Source of the DNA: Macrobrachium rosenbergii
Taxonomy: Eukaryota > Arthropoda > Malacostraca > Decapoda > Palaemonidae
Direction: 5' to 3'
DNA: 64,000 nucleotides
Assembly (NCBI RefSeq): GCF_040412425.1
Contig: NC_089763.1
Coordinates: 53,336,587 to 53,400,586 of the forward strand
Positions 24,770 through 35,700 of this stretch are shown piece after piece (within the stretch, counting starts at the first letter, position 1; each line of letters starts with the position of its first letter). The notes under the pieces were generated by a model. It saw only the letters and a list, made by a program, of their open reading frames with translations, had not been told where the DNA came from and searched no databases. The position numbers were made by a program, and so were the translations under genes.

Positions 24770-26262
24770 CAGTGGTTCCTCAGTGTATGAATGATTCGTT
24801 ATTCGTATTTTTGTTATCTGATAAAATTTTTGAAAAATTCTGTTTCCATGTACAAACTGAAAATTCTATTTATGAGCTGTTTGGGGAGGGATGGGATCCC
24901 CTTGGTCCTGGATTATAGGGGAGGCCATGTGGATGTAGGGACAGAGGGATACAGAGTGGGAAGGCAATAAAACAACTGGGATGATGGTTCTCTTTTTTAA
25001 AATATCAAAGTAGGTCCTGAAAAATCCTTAATCGTCCTCATTTGCCTTGTGACCCTGACAAAAACTCGTTGATCCGTGCTAGTCTAAATCGTACCTTATG
25101 TTCATGTTTGTGCTTGGGGCTGAGACTTTGCTCAACTTTATCACATCATATTTTTGCAATTATATTGTGGTTAATAATCGGGAATAACAATGACACACAT
25201 GAAGAAGAAACCTGTTAAGGAAGTGATGAAGAAAAAGGAGTCATTAACTGTTGAAGTTAAGAAAGAAATGACCGCCAAGCATGAACCTGGCACACGTGTC
25301 TGACTTAGCTCGAGAATATGGCAGATCTATGTCGATGATATGTACCGTTAAAAAAAGAAAGAGGAAATTAAGGCATTAGACACTGCGGTGCGAGTGACAA
25401 GAATATCGTTTAAGCAGTGTGAAACGTGGGAAAATCTAAAGATATTTGTAGAAACAAACAATCCAAGGTGTGCAGAAGCAAAACGCGGCGCCAGTTTGTT
25501 TGATGATGTGGGGATGGGTTATTTTTACCAAGCTAAAAAATCGCAAAAAGCAAGTGTCACTCGATAGGTATTTTACCATAATGAAAAGAAGTGATTTGGG
25601 CGAATCAAGTGTAAGTGAAAGCAAAAGGGCAAAACATAGTGAAAAAGAAAAATCAACCGAGCCTGGTCCCAGTGGCACATCTGGGAAGTCAGTGGGAAGT
25701 GAACCCCCGTCTTCCACCCGATAGCCCACCACCATCCCCTCCCTCACCTCTCCACTACCTCACTAGCACTGTCCCGAAAACTCACTTGAGGTAAGATTCT
25801 CTTTCGATTTTTTATTGTTACTGTATTGCATTTGATTGTTTTTATATTGTATCATTGTGAAATTTATTCCTTTATTTTTTCACATGAATTGTTACTGCTT
25901 TTACATACATACAATAAAGTAATGTTTTTACTGTCTCTTCGCCTTCCCTCCTTAACTAAACACTCCCTCCCTTATCTCAAGTCAGATGTGCATCATCTTT
26001 TATGTTAAATTTTATTGTGAAATGCTTTATTCTTTTATTTATTTTGTTGAATATGGTTATCATAAACGACATATTGCGCATGTGCTTAAAATAATTGTAT
26101 TAAAGTGGGTACAGAGGGTTGATATGGGGGAAATTCTTGAGTATGGGACGAATTAATTGAATTCCCTTATTCCTTATGGGAATATTTGGATCGATATACG
26201 AACATTTCGATATACAAATTGGAGTTTGGAACAAATTAAATTCATATACCGAGGAGCTACTG
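24770..26262 (+). mobile_element. Nested Tigger deletion derivative, copy B
   Basis: Left end CAGTGGTTCCTCAGTGTATG; right end on the minus strand CAGTAGCTCCTCGGTATATG. TA flanks both. It lacks the SINE of copy A and keeps about 250 bp (25915-26165) that copy A lost. Confidence 0.75.
25190..25724 (+). pseudogene. Tigger head-tail fusion ORF with PIP-box-like tail, copy B
   Basis: Counterpart of 3634-4170. After the frame breaks the second half reads KLKNRKKQVSLDRYFTIMKR, with QVSLDRYF fitting the PCNA-interacting QxxLxxYF pattern at the C-terminal side. Basic residues precede it, as in functional PIP boxes. The DDE core is absent. Confidence 0.6.
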
Positions 26263-26662
26263 TATTATTATTTAATCTTATTATTATTTGAAAATTAGTA
26301 CAGTACAGTACTTGTTATTTACCTGTATGTATTATTACAGGTACAGTATTACAGCACTGTATTACTGTATTATTTTTAATATTTAATCTTATTAAACTTA
26401 ATATTAATATTTGGGAAATAGTACAGTACTGTAAATCATCATTCTATCATAAAAAATGTATGCGTATATACAGTGCAGTATTTAGCCACGAAAATAATAT
26501 GAAAATACAGAATATTGCCCTACGAAAAAATCCACGAATAGACGAGTTTTTTGTGAATAACTTATAGATAGGTTCCACAGAAAAATCCACAAATCGGTGA
26601 AGCCGTCAATCTGGAACCGCGAATTGGCGGGGGTCAGCTGTAGTTCTTGACCCAAAATCTAT

Positions 26663-27529
26663 ATTTTTTTATTAAATTTCTTCCACTGAGAGAAACAAAC
26701 CAATTTACTCCTTACAAGGGGAGAGGCCCATATCAGACTTGCCCCTACAACAACCACAATACCTGTGTGGCTCAGTATCCAAAAGGAACATGAAAGTGCT
26801 CATGCAAACACACTGGCTTCACAACATATTTGTAATTGTTTATCCATCATGAAAAAACAGACAAAAACAAACAAGAACAATTTTACAAAGAAACACTTGA
26901 GCTTAACAGACAACCTATAGTTGGTATCAGCTGATCTGTCATCAGAATACTGTCATCAATAATGCTTTGTCATGGCAACATTGCTCAAGATATTGGCTGC
27001 TGATTGGCTTAATTTTATAGAATGTAATCAAGCAGACTTTGAATTCCTACCAAGGCATTTATTTATATGGAAAACACGGGATCACTCACAAAAGTTCAAA
27101 AAATAGCTTTGATGATAAATAGGTCCTTTTGAGTTACTACAGATATACAGTAATTGGGCCGTAATGATATAAAAACTAAGTACCAGTAAAAGTATACGAA
27201 CAACCAGAGGAGGAGGGCCCCAGGAAAGTATCTAACCTGACTATCAGATTCAGGGCTTCAGCTGAAACTAAACTGCTATCGCTTTTATCCCAATGTGGCA
27301 GTCTGAACTTATCTAATTTAAAATTTCTTGTTTTTAATAAACAACATATATCATGCAAGATTCCTTTAATATGTATGAAACTATTGTAACATGCCAAAAT
27401 ACTTGACTGCATAATGTTTTTTTAATAGCAATTGTTATAGGCATTTTAAAACTGAAAGCCTACAAAATACGAAACAATACTGAAGACTCGAGCCATTGCT
27501 TAAGTTTGTTATGACTTTTTTAGAAGTAT
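26663..27529. other. BTB intron, no gene seen
   Basis: AT-rich sequence without recognisable protein or repeat from elsewhere in the window. Confidence 0.4.
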
Positions 27530-27548
27530 ACATCCGGTTCATAATATA

Positions 27549-28017
27549 GAGCCTCGATGGCTTGGTTGGTAGAGTGGCAACCACAGACTTCATAGAAGCC
27601 TGTGGCGAGGGTTCAATCCCCGCAGCCGACCAGTCAGAGGCGGAAACTTTGCTATCCGTGTAGACATCCCGGGATTACGTATGTAATCAAAGGATAGATT
27701 TGCTGAAAGCAAATGGATGTTACAGACTAATACACACATAAACAAAGCCACTCCAACATCTTCTAAAAACATAACAGACACCTCACATGTCTCGAACTGT
27801 CGGACTACCCGCGCAGTTCTCCTCGTGCTGCTGGGAGAAAGGGAGCGGGGGTTTCGGTAATACATGTACACGTTCGGTACCGGGGTCTAAGCGATGTCAG
27901 GCAGGGCAGCCGGTCGAGGTTACGGCCTACCCCACCGCCAAATCAAAGTCCTTCAAAGAAGGCACCGTGCTTACCCCATATAAAAATGGGTATAAAAAGC
28001 ACGTTAAAACGAAGAAG
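27549..28017 (+). mobile_element. Long tRNA-derived SINE with 19-bp target duplication
   Basis: The head resembles a tRNA: gcctcgatggcttggttggt with an A box (tggttggtagagtgg) and a B box (ggttcaatccc) at about 27610. A 370-bp unrelated body and an A-rich tail (aaaatgggtataaaaagcac) follow. The target duplications are acatccggttcataatata at 27530-27548 and acatcccgttcataatata at 28018-28036, with one mismatch. This shows LINE-type insertion. It is not a working tRNA gene: the anticodon stem does not fold well and the element is transposed. Confidence 0.8.
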
Positions 28018-28036
28018 ACATCCCGTTCATAATATA

Positions 28037-29041
28037 CCAGTGTCTAACTTACATTTCAGTGACGTCTTTTTCTTCACAAATTTTTCATAAATTGATGAAA
28101 GTCATCAAGCCAAGAATACACTGCTGGCTTGGTCAGCAGTACAGCACAGTACAGTATTGCTTGTTGTATGAAATGAAGCAGAAATAACATCATAATAACA
28201 AAAAGGGTTAGACCTACAGTGCACTGGGAGGGGAGGGTAATACCACAGTAGCTCTTTACAATTCTAGTAGGAGAACATTAGAGAACTAGTTAGTAACAAG
28301 TAGGGCTGTATTTTACGGAAATCTCGAGTTTATCGATGTATAAAATAACTGAAAATCTTACGCACTTTTCAATATGTATTAATTTATGAAAGGCAGGGTA
28401 TATATTATTTAACGTTAAAATTTTATATCAAAAGTACTGAATTTCATCCTAAACCTAGTCCTATAATATGATACTTTCAGACAATGGGATAGCCATTACT
28501 TTTCTCTCTGTCTCTGCACTCATTTGTTATTCTCTCTCTCTCTCTTTGAATTAATTTGTTTTTCTCTCTCGCCTCTGTTATAAGCATTCCTTCCCCTATC
28601 ATTTTTCTATCATCCTCGGTCTGCAGGCAGTGTATCCTACAGTGCTGCCATGACCAGATGTCAATTTTATGAGGACAGAAGAGTTTAAACACAGAATAGC
28701 AAAGAGCGAAGCATGACATAACCACCCGGTAATAGTCAAAGAAAAAGTGTTTGGAGGCAGCAGGTGAGTGACAGGAATTCCCTCACTCGCCTCCCCTAAC
28801 CAACCTTGTTACCAAGTTCAACAACCATTTCCAGCTCACCCTGAAGGATGCTCTTACACAAAAGGCTATGGTTGGTAGTAGGAACAAAGGCGATGGTTTG
28901 TATTTCAATAGAAAGAAACAATATGTGCAAAGCACATATTCTGCTTTATGAACATCACCATTTTCACACAGTAATCATCACAATAAAGTATTCCCATTTC
29001 TACAAATAAAAGGAAAATTCAATAAAATTCTATTTGCTTAC
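28037..29041. other. BTB intron; one DIRS-like end fragment
   Basis: No gene seen. At 28770-28915 cttgttaccaagttcaacaa, ccatttccagctcaccctga and a following tggtttgtatttcaatag repeat the third-family DIRS terminal pattern. Confidence 0.4.
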
Positions 29042-29213
29042 TTTAACTGTTTCAGAATGTCCTGGAAAGGTGATAGTGAGATCTGTCAACTTCTCATAAC
29101 GGAAACATGCTGTCAGCCTCTCTCCAGGAGTTTCCAAGTTGCACTGCCAGCCAGCTTCAGAAGCATTGTGTTTTGAAGAGGTCATTTTCATAAATACTTA
29201 AATTTACTGATTC
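29042..29213 (-). CDS. BTB/POZ-domain gene, first coding exon
   Basis: On the minus strand an acceptor (tcttttttcacag) ends just before 29213. It is followed by 28 bases of 5' UTR and the ATG at 29185-29183. The 48 codons read MTSSKHNASEAGWQCNLETP, GERLTACFRYEK, LTDLTITFPGHSETVK, and end at a consensus donor GTAAGC (29041-29036). This is the N-terminal part of a BTB domain: a short leader, the helix with ERL, then the strand LTDLTITF that precedes the conserved His of the next exon. The phase is 0 and matches exon 2 at 12561. The UTR acceptor implies at least one upstream non-coding exon at higher coordinates, not identified. No disabling change is seen here. Confidence 0.75.
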
Positions 29214-29562
29214 CTGTGAAAAAAGACAGACATTAAAATCTAAAGTAACACAGAGGTTATTCTCAGACCAAATAAGAGTGTCAGATGCTCCTCTATTAAC
29301 GAACAAGTTACATTCTGAACAGCTGTTTGTATCTTGAATTTGTTCGTAAGTACAACTTGATTAATAAAGTTAATATGTACAGTATTATTTGTTTTTTCAT
29401 ACTACAACACAATATTAGTACTGTACTGTACTGTATTTTATAGGGTATTTTATTAATATGAATGATATATACAATCTAAATACAGTAAGTACTAAATTGT
29501 GAGGATAATAGTACAATTTATAGAACACTATTATTATTATTAATATTATTACTAAAGTAGTT

Positions 29563-29690
29563 TAACCAAACCACTGAGCTGACTTTCAGCTCTCATAGGG
29601 CTGACCCGAAGGATTAGATTAAAATGCCAGGTCTAGGCCTGAGGCCAAGCACTAGGATCCAATAGATCATTCAGTACGATGATGAACGAA
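29563..29690 (-). mobile_element. SINE fragment sharing a 3' domain with 4187-4367
   Basis: On the minus strand it contains taatccttcgggtcagccct, gagagctgaaagtcagctca and gtggtttggttaaactac, as in 4280-4350. Its 5' half (gtgcttggcctcaggcctag) differs completely from the other copy. Confidence 0.6.
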
Positions 29691-29799
29691 TTAAAATGAA
29701 ATTAAAAACTGCACATAGGCACATGCTGTCATACTGGAACATATACATACAATAAATACATTTACTCATGCTACCTTACATACACACTAAAAAGGTATA

Positions 29800-30167
29800 C
29801 AGGTAGTCCCCGGTTTATGGTGGGGGTGGCTTACGAAGTTCTGAGGTTACAACGCTTTTCAAATAATATATTCATCAGAAATTACTTCCTGGTTTATGAC
29901 ACATGTTCCAGGGTTACGATGTGTTGTATGCTGGTCCGACGGAAGAAATATGGCTCCAAAATGGCAGAATAATAAAAATTTGGAGCTTTTTTTTATGAAA
30001 AACTCAATAAAAATGCAGTTTACATCGTTTTCAATACACCCAAAGCATTAAAAGTAAGGTTTTCTTAGGATTTTTGACGATTTTCGACGATTGTTCGGTT
30101 TACGACAATTTTCGGTTTCTGACGCAGTGTAGGAAATGAACCCCCGTCGTAAACCGGAGACTGCCTG
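29800..30167. mobile_element. CAGGCAGTCC-family MITE, third copy
   Basis: 368 bp, from CAGGTAGTCCCCGGTTTATG to cgtaaaccggagactgcctg, TA on both sides. The internal sequence (aaacaccca-type block aaaaatgcagtttacatcgt) is shared with the other copies. Confidence 0.85.
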
Positions 30168-30254
30168 TATTAAAATTCAGAATATATAATTTGCTTTTTT
30201 TTTAAATTCAACAAACGCTATAAGAGTTTTTGTGCTTTTATTATTTACTTATTT

Positions 30255-31125
30255 TTATATTTTATTAATTAAATCACAGTTCCTCATGAACATCAAAATC
30301 GGAACGACTGAAAATGTAAAAGATTCTGACAAAATTTCCTCCATTAATTTATTTCCAAAAGTTGACAGTTGCTGTTGGTCATACTTTGGACACTCACATA
30401 ACACATATCTGACCATTATTACCATCCTGCACTCTGAGCACCCGGGAGCTGGGCCATGTGGGCTGCTCATTAAGTGCCTGTGTGTCAGACGAATATGGCC
30501 TGAGACATGTTAAAATTACTCTCTCTCTCTCTCATATGATGAACTCCATTTTTTAACATTAGGTTTTATCTGTTTCAATTTATTACTTTCAGGTTCTTCA
30601 TTCCATATATATTGCCATTTATTTATGATACCCATTTTTATGTGGGTTGCTTCTTTGGCTGCTTTGTCTGCATCTTTATTTCCACTGATCCCTACATGGG
30701 CAGGGATCCTGCATATTTCTACATTTTTTCTATTATCATATTTCTACATTTTTTTATTATTATATAAGTTATAGAGAAATAATCTAATTTGTTGTACTAT
30801 ATTGTTTTTTTATTTGTAACTCTGAATAGCTTCTACAGAGCTTCTCAAGTCACTAAAAATCACAAAAGTATTGAATGGTGTTTCTTTAATTATTTTTATA
30901 GCTCATACAGTTCCACACAATTCTGCTGTGAATACTGAAGCATTATTAGGAAGAGAGAACTGTTAAGTTTTGTCTTGGGACACTGCAGCATATCCCACTC
31001 CGTGTTCTGATTTAGATCCATCTGTATATATTGCGTAATGTAGACCTTTTCGGCTTATATACTCTATTGTATGTTGTCTATGGTGTTCTGGTGCATATGA
31101 GTAACTTTTTGATAAATACTTGAGG
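30255..31125 (-). pseudogene. LINE RNase H domain and 3' end, 5'-truncated
   Basis: The minus-strand translation across small shifts reads LHYAIYTDGSKSEHGVGYA, ASVFTAELCGTV, TPFNTFVIFSDLRSSVEAI, then VEICRIPAHVGISGNKDADK, and ends at GCSECRMVIMVRYVLCECPK. The D-E-D residues of RNase H (TDGS, AEL, SDL) and the HVGISGN motif are visible. This order is found in Jockey/I-type LINEs, where the enzyme removes RNA during reverse transcription. The endonuclease and reverse transcriptase are absent. It sits inside the Tigger element. Confidence 0.75.
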
Positions 31126-31219
31126 TGTGTACAATTCTACTAACGTGAATGATATATAAAGCCTAAATATAGTAAGTACTAAATTGCGATGATAATAGTA
31201 CAATTTATGGAGGACATTA

Positions 31220-31909
31220 CTAATATGGATGATACATAAAACCTAAATATATTAGGCAAATTATGATAGTACTGTAATACAGTAAAGTACATTTGATTTT
31301 CTTAACTTTGAAGCTGGTGTCAGAGGCTTGAGTTGATGGATGATGAGAGGAGGAGAGGTGGTGCGGAATTACGGGGTGGGGGGTCGTCAACATCAATTTC
31401 TTCTTTGGGAAGGATATCCTCGGCATCAATTTTTTTGGGATTACTTTGGCATCGTTTTCTTCTTCAATTGGGGAGGCTGTTGAGGTTGAAGGCACAGGTT
31501 TGAAGAACTTGTCTAAAGAAGTCTGCACTGTTTTTCTTTTCTTTTCTTTTCATTGTATATCATACAATAACACTGGAGAGCATCATTGATGGTTGTGCTA
31601 CTTTTGAGAATCTCAACATTTGCGTCCTGATTTCAAAAATAGTCAAAGCTTTTTCTATAGGAGAAAACCCCTTGGCCATGAATTTTGTTTCAAACTTCTT
31701 TAAAGGAACAAGTTGTTCTTCTTTATGTTCTTCTGTTCATAGCATTTCTTCCAGTTCCATTAAATCGTCATTCGTCAACTCCTCTGAATGACTCTCAAAT
31801 AGCTCTTCAAAGTCCTCTTCCCCTAAGTCAAGCTTGCTTTTCACTTATGTCAATGAGACTGTTAGGGATTCCCTTTGCCTCCCCTTCTTGATTAAATTCT
31901 TTAGAATCA
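31220..31909 (-). pseudogene. Tigger transposase C-terminal tail with PIP-box-like motif
   Basis: Reading down the minus strand across shifts: SKEFNQEGEAKGIPNSL, HSEELTNDDLMELEEML, EEHKEEQLVPLKKFETKFMA, then FSPIEKALTIFEIRTQ, and KTVQTSLDKFFKPVPSTS. This acidic-to-basic tail is the usual end of Tigger/jerky transposases. QTSLDKFF matches the PCNA-interaction consensus QxxLxxFF exactly. The upstream half is separated by the 2.2-kb TTAA element. Confidence 0.65.
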
Positions 31910-34094
31910 TTAACCCTTTAACGCCGAAGCCCTATTTACAAAAACGTCTCCCGTATGCCAGCGGCGTTCAGTGAGTTAGCGCCGAAGCAGAAAAAACGTT
32001 TTTTCAAAAAATCACAGCACGCTCAGTTTTTAAGATTAAGAGTTCATTTTTGGCTCATTTTTTTTTTCATTGCCTGAAGTTTAGTATGCAACCATCAGAA
32101 ATGAAAAAAAATATCATTATCATATATAAATATTGGAATATATGACAGCGAAAAAAAAACAACTCATATATAATTGTATACAAATAGCGCTGTAAGCAAA
32201 ACGTTAAAGCTAATGAGTTAATTTTTTTAGTTGTACTGTACACTAAATTGCGATGATTTTGGTATATAACAAATTTTAAAACGATCAAAGCAACACAGAG
32301 AAAATATTATCACAAAATGATGCATGAATTCAACGCGGAACGTAAAAAAATGTTTTTTCAAAAATTCACCATAAATCGAAATATTGTGCTAGAGACTTCC
32401 CGTTTGTTGAAAAAGAAGCTAATTGATTGAATATTACTAGACTGTAATGTTTTAGCTTACAATTGCAGTTTTCGACCATTTCGGTCGAGTTAAAGTTGAC
32501 CGAAAGTCAAATTTTTTCTATTTATCGTGATTTATATGGAAATATTTCAAAACTGATAAAAGCTACAACCATGAGTTATTTTTTGTTGTATTGTACATGA
32601 AATTGCGCACATTTTCATATATAAAACTTTATGTAACGACTAATATAAAATGGTGCAAATATTACGACAACGAGACGAAAGAATTTCTGAGATCTTGACA
32701 GAGTTACGCAGCGCAGACGTAAGGAAAATGTTTTTAAAAAATTCACCATAAATCGAAATATTGTGCTAGAGACTTCAATTTATTGCAAAATGAAGTTAAA
32801 CGATTGAATATTACTAGAATGTAAGAGTTTTAGCTTACAATTGCGTTTTTACCATTTCGGTCGAGTTAAAGTTGACCAAAGGTTGAAATTTTGGCAGTTA
32901 TCGTGATTTATGTGAAAATATTTCAAAACTGATAAAAGCTACAACCATGAGCTATTTTCTGTTGTATTCTACATGAAATTGCGCACATCTTCATATATAA
33001 AAGTTTATGTAACGACTAATGTAAAACAATGCAAACATTACGACATGACGAAAGAATTTCTGAGATGTTTGGCGAGTTACCCACTGGCGCAGGCGTAAGG
33101 AAAAAATTTTTTTCAGAAATTCACCATAAATCGAAATATTGTGCTAGAGACTTCCAGTTTGTTGCAAAATGAAGGTACATGATTGAATATTACTAGAATG
33201 TAAGAATTTTAGCTTATAATTACGTTTTTACCATTTCAGTCGAGTTAAAGTTGACCGAAGCTTGAAATTTTGGCAGTTATCGTGATTTATATGAAAATAT
33301 TTCAAAACTGATAAAAGCTACAACCATGAGTTATTTTCTGTTGTATTCTACATGAAATTGCGCACATTTCATATATAAAACTTTATGTAACGACTAATAT
33401 AAAACAGTGCAAACATTACGACAACGTGACGTGAAAAGAATTTCTGGCGCGGATGTAAGGAAAAAGTTTTTTCAAAAATTCACCATAAATCGAAATATTG
33501 TGCTAGAGACTTCCAATTGGTTTGCAAAATGAAGGTAAATGATTGAATATTACTAGAATGTAAGAGTTTTTAGCTTACAATTGCGTTTTTTTACCATTTC
33601 GGTCGAGTCAAAGATTGACCGAAGGTTGAAATTTTGGCAGTTATCATGGTTTATATGAAAATATTTCCAAACTGATAAAAGCTACAACCATGGGTTGTAT
33701 TTTGCTGTATTGTACATGAAATTGCACATTTTCATATATAAAACTTATGTAACGGCTAATATAGAGCAGTGCAAAATTACGACAAAATGACGAAAGAATT
33801 TATGAAATTTTTTCGGCTGAGTTACATGCCGTGCGTAAGAAAAAGTTTTTCAAAATTCACCATAAATCGAAATATTGTGCTAGAGACTTCCAATTTGTTG
33901 CAAAATGAAGGTACATGATTGAATATTACTAGAATGTAAGAGTTTTAGCTTACATTTGCGTTTTCGACCATTTCGGTCGAGTCAAAAGTTGACCGAAGGT
34001 TGAAATTTTTGTAGTCGGCGTGCGGTCGTCCACCGGCACCCAACAGACAATTTTAGTCGACGTATGATACGTCCAATAGGCGTTTAAGGGTTAA
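31910..34094. mobile_element. piggyBac-like non-autonomous element with TTAA target duplication
   Basis: The element occupies 31914-34090, with TTAA at 31910-31913 and at 34091-34094. Termini are CCCTTTAACGCC and, on the minus strand, CCCTTAAACGCC, with one mismatch. TTAA target sites with CCC-starting termini are the signature of piggyBac-type elements. There is no transposase. Most of the interior is a tandem array of five ~377-bp units. Confidence 0.75.
32340..33990. repeat. Five ~377-bp tandem units inside the TTAA element
   Basis: The block caccataaatcgaaatattg starts at about 32367, 32744, 33122, 33481 and 33858 (spacing 377, 378, 359 and 377). Each unit also carries ttgaatattactagaatgta, gtcgagttaaagttgaccga and ctgataaaagctacaaccat. 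Between units a short GC-richer segment (gagttacgcagcgcagacg) varies in length. Confidence 0.9.
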
Positions 34095-34345
34095 CAAACT
34101 ACAGGCAAAGCCTTCCATGCTCCATTCATGTTTGTCACTCACCTCATGCCTTGCAGCATCAATATTTCTTATACAACTGTAAATGTTGTAACCCTTCCAG
34201 AAGTCACGTAAGGTCACAACTGAGTCATTTACCTCCTTCAATGCTTGTCTGTAAGTACGGCGAGCGTAATATTTCTTGAAATTTGCTATTACGCCTTGAT
34301 CCATTGGCTGAATGAATGAAGTTGCGTTAGGGGGTAAAATCACAG
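34053..34345 (-). pseudogene. Tigger transposase DDE core fragment
   Basis: The minus-strand frame reads LPPNATSFIQPMDQGVIANF, KKYYARRTYRQALKEV, then LRDFWKGYNIYSCIRNI and EWSMEGFACSL. PMDQGVIANFKKYY is the third catalytic aspartate block of DDE_1 transposases. The last residues in the open frame come from the inserted TTAA element after 34094. The upstream two thirds are missing beyond 34346. Confidence 0.85.
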
Positions 34346-34349
34346 TTTT

Positions 34350-34632
34350 TTAAAATAAATTGTATTTTTCATAACTATACAAACCTGAGGTCCTTTTTAT
34401 TAGGAATTACTTTCAGCATAGGCTGGAAACGGCTGTTAAACTCTTGAACAAGGTGGTTAGGACAGTAACTACCGCCAGGTAGGCGGGGATACCCGCCTGC
34501 CCGGATGTAAACATTCCAGTTTGCCTTTTGGTCCAGGTTTAGATTGAGGGGTGGCATGAGGCAGGCATGATATGTAATGTAAAGGAGCTCAGGTTTGTAT
34601 AGTTAGGAAAAATACAATTTACTTTTAAAAAT
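34350..34632. repeat. Foldback at the DIRS 3' end (D3)
   Basis: aaattgtatttttcataact and the following atacaaacctgaggtccttt are repeated inverted at 34580-34625 (aaaggagctcaggtttgtat, then agttaggaaaaatacaattt), with about 180 bp between. Equivalent foldbacks are at 39653-39935 and 45970-46262. Confidence 0.8.
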
Positions 34633-35179
34633 TGTGATTTGTTCCGACACGATATACAAACCATCGGTCCTTTACACAGGAAGACTTGCTGGTTGGAGGA
34701 AGGAATCTGAGTATGTCTCCTGAACTGACTGGAGTTCTACACACCTAGGCTACTCCTCCTGGTCGAAAGAGCGAGGAGTAATGTGCCTCTGGCATATTGA
34801 TCGGAGTGTGGGAACTGCAAGATCAAATGTCAGATACTAGCTAGACCTTTTCACATGAGTGAGGAAACATAACTCATACAAAATAGGCTGGGAAGAGTCT
34901 AGTCAGAAGCAGTAAGGAAAAGCCGAGATAGGGTTTCCTTATTGCCAGTCTCTCCTTCCTCCCCTTGCTAGAGGAAGGAGCAGAATTGCTTCTATGATTC
35001 TAGAAGAAAAACAGAATGGGTGCTCAATGTGTAGTCTTACTGCATCAGCACCAGATCCAGCAGGTATTGGCTCGAGTCCTATTCTCATCCTGAAGGAGGA
35101 GAAGTAGGAGGACGGGGAAAGAGGAGGAAGAGAGGCCCGTTACTCTCAGTATCCTTCTCAATTCCAGAACCAACACCTT

Positions 35180-35700
35180 AGGCGAGATGCTACTAGTCCT
35201 CTTGAAGGGGCCTGGTACAAAAACACAACTTGCTGAGCAGCCACCACAGGGCCGACGAAAAAAGGTTCCAAGGGCCTGTGGGCAAGACCACAGGAAGACA
35301 AGAGTGTGGTCTATGACGCCACGTCTTGCTTCCAGACTGACAGAAACTCCCAGAATGCGAGGGATGGACCAAGCCATTGACTTCATGAGCTCTCAGGTGG
35401 AAAGTACCGGTATCGTCGTCACCAGGTGCTGAGTACCTCCTTCGATCGCTTCACGAAGCCAGGAGAAAGATGTGTCCTTAGACACTTCTTCCTTGGGAGA
35501 GAGAGTACTAATGAAAACGTCAACGACATCCAGGTTAGGAATGTCAAGCCTTTTCGGAAAGTACCACACTTCCCCAATAGGACAAAGTAATGAATGATCT
35601 GGATCATCAACACAAAGTCCAAGGAGGAGGGGAACAAGGGTTTGAACCCGACAATAGATGCCGATGGATTCAGAGTCCACTTACAACATCTGAGAAGGAG
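35180..35700 (-). pseudogene. DIRS tyrosine recombinase remnant (D3)
   Basis: Aligned with the D1 recombinase, the minus strand gives MAWSIPRILGVSVSLEA, the counterpart of the block after HEIR, and near its end a segment matching the D1 end IFLGPVVAAQQAV. Upstream frames keep little. The tyrosine and the arginine tetrad are not intact in one frame. Confidence 0.55.

Larger units (their letters stand above)
21026..26640 (+). mobile_element. Mosaic Tigger block, copy B, complete
   Basis: It starts CAGTCAACCCACAGTATTTG after TA (21024-21025) and ends, read on the minus strand, CAGCTGACCCCCGCCAATTC before TA (26641-26642). These are diverged Tigger-type termini. The 5.6 kb include a HTH ORF on the minus strand, a MITE, the transposase pseudogene, an (ATT)n tract and a nested Tigger derivative, all collinear with copy A. 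A related left end occurs at 60757-60912. The element lies inside the BTB intron. Confidence 0.75.
29281..34345 (-). mobile_element. Minus-strand Tigger element, heavily nested and 5'-truncated
   Basis: The 3' terminus is at about 29281 (cagatgctcctctattaacg, then a subterminal gtttgtatcttgaatttgtt and cgtaag), the form typical of Tigger ends. The transposase C-terminal core is at 34053-34345 and its tail at 31220-31909. Inside lie a SINE (29563-29690), a CAGGCAGTCC MITE (29800-30167), a LINE fragment (30255-31125) and a TTAA element (31914-34090). The 5' part is cut at 34346 by the DIRS element D3. Confidence 0.65.

Noticed and set aside
27549..27640. A functional tRNA gene
   Set aside because: A and B boxes are present, but cloverleaf pairing is poor and it is the head of a SINE with target duplications.
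32340..33990. CRISPR-like array
   Set aside because: The units are 377 bp with no short spacer-repeat pattern, inside a eukaryotic transposon.
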